From: Platerodrilus igneus
Taxonomy: Eukaryota > Arthropoda > Insecta > Coleoptera > Lycidae
NCBI GenBank assembly: GCA_036346225.1
Contig: JARFIW010000658.1
Location: 1,116,001-1,180,000 of the forward strand
Reading direction: 5' to 3'
Length of the DNA stretch: 64,000 nt
In this document: positions 56,206-64,000 of the stretch, piece after piece
Position numbering within the stretch: the stretch's first letter is position 1
Layout: each line of letters opens with the position of its first letter
Translations under genes and position numbers: made by a program
Notes under the pieces: model-generated
What the model saw: the letters and a program-made list of their open reading frames with translations, nothing else
Database searches by the model: none
Told to the model about the DNA's origin: nothing

Positions 56206-58689
56206 TATTAAAAATTACTACATAAATAAATGTAAATATTTGTGGACGTAATAAAATTTGTCACAAAGTAATACAGTATTCACCTGATCAACTCTTAGAT
56301 ATCTCTCCAGAAAGATATTTTAATTTTCGCTTTTTAGTGGTATCTATTTCTCCTCGGGGCTTCCTGTTTCATTTTTTATTTATTTCTTGTCTATATGAGA
56401 TTTCTTAAGGCAAATTCTAATAAACTATTTTTGCTTATTTGAAGGTAAAGGAAAAGTATTGTGTTGTACTTTTGGCCAACTATCGCATGTCTATAACTGG
56501 ACGGTTTGTTCATTCTTTGAGTTTTAAGATTGTAGACCCAAACACATTGGTTTTTCGTTCTGCATCTTTGAATGCTTTTTTCTGCCGGTATAAGAAATTC
56601 CACCCAACATAATTTATCGATTCTGTTTGGAATTTTTGTGTTATTTCATTTGCATTTCATCTGCATAACTATATCTACGACCGACAAAAAGGAAAATCAC
56701 AAACTAGCCGTTTAAGTGGTCAAAATCGCGCCAAATTATAAATACTAGATAACTTAATATTTTACTGAAAAGTTGAAAAACTGGTAGAAGGAAATAGAGT
56801 GCCAGGATAAAACGAAGCTAATTACATCTGTATTAACTATATCTACGACCGACAAATAGGAAAATCACTAACCAGTCGTCTAAGGGTTCAAAATGGCGCC
56901 ATTTTTCTTTAATAAATCTATTACCGGTAGCATTTTCTATTGATTAATGTATATGATTTAATTATATCAGCTGATTTATATTTAACATTATTAGAGAAAC
57001 CTCTTAGTATTAGTTATACGTATTCTAAATTCTGAATATTTTTTTGTTTTTATTTTATATCTAATTTCTTTTTTTGACAACCTGTACTTTAATTGAGAAA
57101 AATTTGTGCTTTTTAAATTGTTAATTCACCTTAAAATTTTTAATAGATAGTTTAAAGGGCTTTTACTAGACTTTCTCGAATTTTTAATTAGTTTATCAGT
57201 TTTCTGTTTATACTTAAAATATTTGTTGTGTATACCTGGTTCTACTTAAACTCTAACTGTTTGATCAAAATAATCAAACAAAAAAGAATCCAGTTTATAT
57301 ATTAGTCGTGTGTGTTACCTTAGGATAAATGTTAATAACATCCAGTTTTTATATCCTAGTTTTTATCCATTTAGATTCGTTCCTTTTTATTTCTTGTTTA
57401 GCGAATGCACTCTTATTATTTGTCGTGATGCGGATGTATCTTGGTATAATTGCAAGGTTAATATATTTGCTGTAAAATAGATATTTGGTTGCGATTCTGC
57501 GTTTCATGAGAAATTAAAATGCAAGAAAACCATGAAACTAGTTGTATTTCTTTTAATAATTGGATTAATTTGACTTTTATTTAAAGAAAATCCGGTATAA
57601 GATGCTAATGCAAATATCTTTTACTAGGATATAAGTTTCATTACTAGAAAATTATTGTAAACACGACTTAATTTTGCTAGCATAATTACCTTATCGAGTG
57701 AGTAAAATATGTATAAAATTTCCTTTATATTTAGTATGGACACGTTAAGATAAAATGCTAACCAAATTATTGTACTTACAAATACTAAATATTTAAGGGC
57801 TTCAAATTATTTTAATACTTGTAAATGATATGATAACAAATATTTAATGTCTGCTTTATTATTCTTTATGAACAAGAAAACCAGATGAAAAATTTTTATG
57901 TAGCAGCTAGCAATAGATATTTAATAACGGCCATTTATTAACATCTGTTTAATCAACAAGACTCACGTCTGTTTTTGAGTTTATTAGCTTTTAATGATTA
58001 CAATACGTCTAATTTAGGTTCTTTACTTTCACGATACAAAACGTTAAAATTTCTAGATACTTAATATACTTGAAATTTTCCGGTTGATTTTTACAAAAAA
58101 GTTGTTCTTAGTTCACGCAAAAGCTGCTCTTTGTTTAACGTACATATGTTTTTTGGTCAGACACTTGGCAATACCACATTTATCATTTTTTATTTTCTCG
58201 ATTTACTCTTTTTAATGTAAGGTAATGTAATTATTAATTTTTTAGGTTTATGAATATCCAACCATTTCAAGTTTTTTAATTAGGTTATATATTTATTTTA
58301 TTTTTTCTAGATATCGTTGGGTAGAAAGTGTCTATTATTTTTTGTACAAAGTGTTTTGTATGAAATTTTATTTAAAGGTATTACCTATTCAAATTTTTGT
58401 AATTGCATGTAGTCAACTAATGTTATAATAAGATATGAATATATATATTAACACATTCACTGCCACTGGGATATCGGAAATATAATCCCAGACGCAATTT
58501 TATTTGGGCAAGAAATACTTCTAGAGTTAGGTTGTATTTTACTGCTTTTGTCATAAAAAATGCTTTTCTCACTTTTATTTTAGCAAAAACATGCTTGCAA
58601 GTCATTTCGTAGTTAAAAAAATTCACACCGCCACTCTACAAGATATCTCGTATACCCCTACCTCACATATATACATACCATTGACAGCA
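56206..58689. other. AT-rich sequence without recognised genes
   Basis: A roughly 45-bp string (TAACTATATCTACGACCGACAAA.AGGAAAATCAC) recurs at about 56665 and 56837. TTAACACATTCACTGCCACTGG at about 58449 could be a piggyBac-type terminus. Otherwise nothing seen. Confidence 0.45.
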
Positions 58690-58960
58690 TCGATTGTTTT
58701 AAAGCCTTCTGCTTAGAGCTTAACACTCAGGTCGCCACTATCGAACTTAACTACAAATTTCAATCCCTAAGAGATAAGATTGTCAACATCTTCGAATATG
58801 TTTTTCCTTTCGCTCTAACTAAGAATAAAAAAGATTGGTTTAACGTCAGGAATCAAGAGCTCTGTAAAAACAAAAAAATGTTGCATCTAATATACAAACA
58901 CTTTTATCATTCAACTTTTCTCTAAACCTAAGAAGAAAATGTTCAAAAGATAGTAAACTT
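58690..58960 (+). pseudogene. LINE linker/RT-start fragment, left part
   Basis: The plus strand reads ATIELNYKFQSLRDKIVNIF near 58737-58795 and NKKDWFNVRNQELCKNKKML near 58825-58885. This resembles the segment between endonuclease and reverse transcriptase of jockey/CR1-group LINEs. It ends at the target duplication TAAACTT (58954-58960). The frame continues at 61918 when the intervening RTE is left out, so both parts belong to one element. Confidence 0.6.
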
Positions 58961-61917
58961 CCTCATCATTTAGTTTTCAGTCTTGGAACTGGTTGGACGC
59001 GTATCTTCATTGCACGTTTCCCTTACTCGCAGCCTACATCTCTCGCTATTTGTGTATAATAGTCTAATCTAGGTCTACTTCTACCTCACTTCTTTCCTTT
59101 TTCTGTTTCTAATATATTCCGCACTATTTTTTCATGCTTTAGTATGTGTCATACTGTTTTCTACATTTTTCTTTCTTCCTCAACCATCTCTAGAACCTCT
59201 TTGTTCTTAACTTTGTCTGTCCATGGTATCTTCATCATACGTCTGTAGTACCACATTTCAAAAGCTTCCTTCTTCTTCCTGTCCGTTTTTCCTACTGTCC
59301 ACGTTTCACAGCCGTACAGTCATGTGCTCCACACATATGCTTTCAGTAGCTTTTTCCTTGTTTCTATGTTTGTTTCAGCATTTGCTTTTTATTGTAAGCT
59401 GCAGCACGGCCTTGTACACTTTTCTCATCATGTGTTAATTGACGTCCTAGGTAGCAAAAATCCCAAATTTCTTGTAGGTTCTTGATCCCTATTTGTACTC
59501 TTGTTTTTGACTTATTTATCCCTCATTTACATAGCAGTGCTTTAGTTCTACTTTTGCTAATTTTATACCGTATCTCTCTGTTAGTACTCTTTCCATTTCA
59601 TAAAGAGCTGCTTGTAACTCTTCTCTGCTAGATGCTAATACCGCTATATCGTCTGCGAATCTGACCATACTAATCGTTTGTCCTTGTGTAATAATTCTAA
59701 TGTCTTCCTGCATTTGACAGAATTAATGGCCTCCTCAATATACAAAATAAAAATAACTGGAGATATTTCGGATCCCCGACTTTCCACGTTCCTAATATTT
59801 GCTTCTATGCGTTCCAGCTCAGTTTATATTACCGCTACCCTTATAACTCAGTCCTACCATTTTTAGCATTTTGAACATTTTTTCACATTTTACATTGTCG
59901 AATACTTTTTCTAAATTTACACACTCTATATACAGGATTTCTCTTTTTTCTATTGTTTTCTCTATTATCATCCTTAAAGCTAAAATTGCCTTGCGTGTGC
60001 CCTTGTTTTGCCTAAACCTAAATTGATTTACTCCTAGTATTTATTCAGCTGGTTTTTCCATGCGTCTTTGTACAATTTTAGTTAATATTTTTGACACATG
60101 TGCTGTTAAACTTATTGTTTGAAAATTTTCACACCTATCCGCACCTCCCATTTTTGGTATAGAGACTGACTATGATGCTACGTTTCAAGTCTATGGGCAT
60201 TTCGTTTGTCTTATACATATACTGACAAGTTGGATTAGACGTTCTGTTACTGCTTGTCTAGCAACTTTTATAGCTTTTGCGTGCATTTTATTTGTGCCAT
60301 GCGCTTTATTATTTCACAGGGTCTTTAATACTAGTTCGCCTCGTCTCTAAGTATAGGATATTCCAAGTCATCCTTTTAATGTCTGCTTCCTGTTCTAGAT
60401 CTTCTAGTTCCGGTCCTGCATATACATTCCCTATATACTCTGCCTTTGTATCCATTTTCTATAATGATGTCTTCTCCTGCGCTCTTTATATTTCTGTAAT
60501 ATGTTTTTATATCCCTAAAATTAATTCCAACGGGTTTATATGCTTCACCTGTTTTTCCACTTTCCATCTTAGTTTGTATATCGTTGCATTTCCCTCAAAT
60601 CATTCTTTTTTAGCTATCCTGCATTTGTGTATGATTCCCCATTTTATAGTTTTGTATTGTTTTTTCCTTGCTTCGTCTAGTTTGCTTCTGGATTTCCGTC
60701 TTTCTTTTATTAAATTCTCAATATCCTTTGTCACTCATGGTTTCTTATTTTCATTTTGTTTGTATCCTAGAATATCTCTGGCCACCATGTCTAAGCTGAA
60801 TTTAATGTTATTTCATTCTGCTTCTACTTCCTTAATATCAGAAATGTTACCGATCTCTTTCAACATTTTCAACAGTTCGTTTGACTTCTATAGTTTTTTA
60901 CTTGATTCCTAAACCGACATCGGAAAAGAATATAAGATATTAAATAACTCCCTATGCTTCTGGCATCTTCCGGGTGCATCGTTCATCAGCTTGATGTTGA
61001 AATATTTCCCATATTGCTTTTCGTGTCTAAACCAAATAAACATACTACCGCTCCTGTCCTACCCTTATTTGCCACCGCATTAAAATTTCCCGTAAGTATT
61101 AAATTTGCATGTCCTTTTACAAATCGTAGTATGTCGTCGATAATTTTGTAGATAGCATTTACCTCTTCCTCTTTGTAGCTAGAGCTGGGGTCGTGTACTT
61201 GTAATATTAACATATTTACCGGTTTACAATCTAATCTAACCATAAGTATTCTTTCGATGTTTCGTAAGTATTTTTGACACAATGTTTTACCTTTTTCCGC
61301 ATAACTATGTGCATACCCGCATTTCCTTCTTCTGATCCTGTATGAATTACCCTACAGTCTCCACTCCAAAAACCACCGTCTCTGGCCAAAAACTCCGCTA
61401 ATCCCGACTAATGTTTCATGCTAACCTATTCATTTCAATTTCATCTTTAGATTACCTACTTGCTTCATGCTTCTAACATTCCTCGCTCTGACTCGTAGAA
61501 TGTTTTCTGTTCTTTTTTAAACTTACTGATCACATCCTCCAATCTAGTCCTGTCGCGGATATTTAAATGGGGGACTATTTTAACTCCGAAATCTTATACC
61601 TTAGAGGATGCCATCATCTTAAACAACAAGCTTAGTACTCTGTGTACTTGGGATTAATGTGGGAGTTTCCCGTTGCCTTCCACATAGTAGAGTGTGTCTT
61701 AGAATGCTATTCCGACCTCTGTGGTCTCTGTCACTCTAAGTACTGAAAGACCTGCTGCCCTCTTTCGTGAACCTGTCTTAGTCTGATTCTTTAATGACTC
61801 CAATTGATTTTGTTCAACCTAAGTTCGGCTTTTTAGCTCACTGAAACACACAAGTCATTCTACCCGTTCTAATATTCGAGAACTTCTTCAAGGTGCAGGT
61901 CCATTTAAATTGGGTAA
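58961..61917 (-). mobile_element. RTE LINE, almost full length, antisense, TAAACTT target duplication
   Basis: On the minus strand: 5' untranslated region (61917 to about 61570), endonuclease N-terminus (LRVRARNVRSMKQVG-like near 61490), endonuclease body (ILRFVKGHANLILTGNFNAV near 61125), and linker. The RT follows with RFADDIAVLAS near 59665, intact at the catalytic Asp pair, then the tail ending CAACCAGTTCCAAGACTGAA near 58990 with TGATGA. TAAACTT flanks it at 58954-58960 and 61918-61924. Length is 2957 bp. Many frameshifts and stops show it is inactive. It is the reference copy for the other RTE pieces here. Confidence 0.85.
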
Positions 61918-63145
61918 TAAACTTAGCAAAATCTAAGTTGTGCTCTAACCGTATCTCACAGTATAAAAATATTCAGAGGGACCTGAAGAGCAGTCAATGA
62001 ACTCACAGGTAAACAATTGTCACACCAAAGATATTAAATTAAAAAATATGAAGGACGAAAACGTAATAGAAGCTCTGCAAACATTCTACATTACAGCCGC
62101 AGTAATTTGGATCTGAACAAGTTACCTTTTGAACTTGCAATTGATTTGCTTCATAAAAGTAAAACTTTGGCAAAAAGGTTTTCTTTCACGTTCCCACCCA
62201 CAGACCAATTGAAATCGAAGAGTAATTAAATCCTGTAAATATAAAACCAGCGCATATCACGATAACCTACCGGCTAAAATACTTATGGAGCTGCCTAATA
62301 AGATTCATACTTATCTGGCATAGCTAATCAATGAATCGTTTCGAACAAGTACTTTATACTTCTTTTAAACACGAAAATGTTACCAGTCGACAGAGGTGGT
62401 GCTCAAACTCATAACAATTTTGGATCTATGTTATTACTGTCTACCCTTTCTAAAATCACAGAACCAGTAGTTAAATTTCGAATTCTTAACTTTGCAATCG
62501 AATTCAAAAGCTAATCCCTAAAACAATTTTATTTTATGCCTATAAAATACATGCTATGCAGGTCGTTTTAAATAAAATCTATAGATTCCCAAATAGCAGA
62601 ACATTGACTATCGCTGCTCTGATTGATCTTAGCATAGCATTTGGTTATGTCTACCACACAATTCTATCAGGTAGACTGGAGTTCTATGGCTTACATGGAA
62701 TTGTAAATATACTGGTTCGCTCAAATCTAAGTGACCGTACTCAAGCTGTCAGAATAGACTCTAGTAATAATGACTTGGTTAAACCGAGCTAGAGCAGTCT
62801 AAGAGTAGCACAGGGTTTGGATTTGGGTCATATTCATTGGGCTTAGCAATGACACTTGTTACAGAGTCTAATATAAAAGATAATCTTGGATCTACTGAAT
62901 ATTGATTTCATCAATCAACAAAAATCATTCTGCACTGCATTTAAAACTCATGCTTTCGACGATATGGTTGTCAATTATCTTTCACTAAACCTAGGAATTT
63001 ACCAAAATTTGTAAGTGTTACTTCAAGTCATTAACTAACTTGGAACTACACATGAATTCTCCGGCAAGAAAACTTTCGGGCGTTATGTTGTGCTCTTTAA
63101 CCCTTGCCTAGGGAAATATTTGATAATAATACTCACATAAAAGTA
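61918..63145 (+). pseudogene. LINE reverse transcriptase fragment, right part
   Basis: Continuation of the element at 58690-58960. RT strings are broken by frameshifts: LPAKILMELPNKI near 62270, an NTCYA-like string near 62550, then the open piece 62556-62792. That piece holds ALIDLSIAFGYVYHTIL, the D...AFD.V.H pattern with the first Asp kept, and GRLEFYGLHGI. Beyond 62900 the sequence is decayed. It is cut at about 63146 by the 5' end of a sense RTE. Confidence 0.7.
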
Positions 63146-63650
63146 TGTCCCGTTCTGAACAGAACTGTACTTAGAATAAGTTCTAGAATAGTAGAACGGG
63201 TAGAATAGCTTGCGTGTTTCAGTGAGCTAAAGCGTCGAACTACAGGTTTAACCAAAGTAGTGGGGTCTTTAGTAAGGAACCAGACTAAGACAGGTCCCGA
63301 AAAAAGGCAGCCGCTCTTTTGGTAATTAGAAAACGGTATGACATTCTAAGACACACTACTGCGACGGGAAACCACCAGATTACCTTCCAAGTACATAGCG
63401 TACCAAAAGCGTTTTCAAAAATTATGGCATTCTCTGGAGTAAAAGATTCCAGAGTTAAAATTGTCCCTCACTTGAACCTTCGGGAGTGGACTACTGCGGA
63501 AGATGTGATCGGAAAGCTGAATAAGACAAAAAATAGAACCAGGAGCATCTTGCGAGTCGGGGCGTGTAATGTTAGAAGCGTGAAGCAAGTAGGTAAGTTA
63601 GACAATTTGAAAATTGAAATGAATCAACTAACATTAGATATAGTAGGTGT
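63146..63650 (+). pseudogene. RTE LINE 5' end with endonuclease start
   Basis: Begins with the RTE 5' untranslated sequence (GTCCCGTTCTGAAC, AGAACGGGTAGAAT). It then has an open frame from 63319, with LRVGACNVRSVKQVGKLDNL near 63548-63607 and LTLDIVGV near 63630-63653, the N-terminus of the endonuclease. Similarity stops abruptly at about 63650, before the catalytic Glu that follows VGV(SE), so only the first part of the element is present. Confidence 0.8.
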
Positions 63651-64000
63651 TTTGGTCTCTTTGTCGCACGTTGTTGTGTTTAATTTTAAGTCGAAGTTGT
63701 AAATCAAATAGCAAAGCTGTCATCCTTGTCTCGTTATATCCTGTCATAAAACCTCCTTTACGCCTGTGGAAATTAAGTTGAAAAAGGGGTAGTGACAGAA
63801 ACTTGCTCATGGACATCGAAGCGAAATGGTTGTTGGTTCGGTTCGGTAAAGTGAGTTAGTCATTAGTGTCGCCGAATGTGATTTTATCGATAAACCCCTA
63901 AAAAACAGTGAAAGTACAAAAGTAACACGTCCAATGAATTCGCCATACAGTCTACTTCGTTGAAGAAAAGGAACGACACTTAGAACAATAGAATAACGCG
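63651..64000. other. Unassigned sequence at the right edge
   Basis: Different in character from the RTE it follows and not recognised. The open frames here appear incidental. Confidence 0.4.

Overview
This window is an AT-rich, repeat-dominated stretch of animal nuclear DNA, almost certainly from an insect. The evidence is the mix of element classes: BEL/Pao and Ty3/gypsy LTR elements, RTE, jockey-type and other LINEs, mariner, piggyBac, a Polinton-type DNA polymerase, a Crypton-like tyrosine recombinase and a tRNA-derived SINE. I find no intact host gene, no rRNA and no genuine tRNA gene. Nearly every recognisable coding stretch is a broken transposable-element gene, so the window is best read as a record of nested insertions. 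Species cannot be fixed from the sequence.

Layout, left half. A BEL/Pao element open at the left edge (1-4012) has a fold-back duplication of its integrase and ends in a probable LTR. At 5476-11924 lies the most informative locus: a protein-primed B-family DNA polymerase element of Polinton/Maverick type. It has inverted terminal repeats (5482-5630 and 11768-11918) and a 6-bp target duplication (TTTACT/TTCACT), and it sits inside an antisense RTE LINE. Its interior has been rearranged into an inverted repeat with arms of about 2.4 kb, and a mariner (7673-8920) has inserted into one polymerase copy. Then come a higher-order satellite (13440-15535), a tRNA-derived SINE (16509-16800) and a cluster of RTE sequences whose 3' end is tandemly amplified (18172-22155). 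Next are a piggyBac remnant (22847-23850) and a Tc1/mariner-like transposase split by an internally deleted piggyBac (23851-26060).

Right half. A long stretch without genes is broken by a tRNA-Lys-like primer-site candidate, a perfect TA palindrome and a diverged LTR (30540-31160). An antisense Ty3/gypsy element (32844-40227) carries a 5'-truncated jockey LINE inside one LTR, marked by a 12-bp target duplication. A decayed Crypton-like tyrosine recombinase (41636-42560), a piggyBac remnant (43020-43850), an antisense LINE (46805-48400) and two more SINE copies follow. A nearly complete mariner with recognisable TIRs lies at 54910-56205. At the right edge a LINE is interrupted by an almost full-length antisense RTE bounded by the 7-bp duplication TAAACTT, and then by the 5' end of a sense RTE.

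The genes do not form a pathway. The relationships are those of host element and inserted element, and several give relative ages: RTE, then Polinton, then fold-back; polymerase, then mariner; gypsy LTR, then jockey; Tc1/mariner-like, then piggyBac; LINE, then RTE. Boundaries are read by eye and are approximate unless a target duplication is given.
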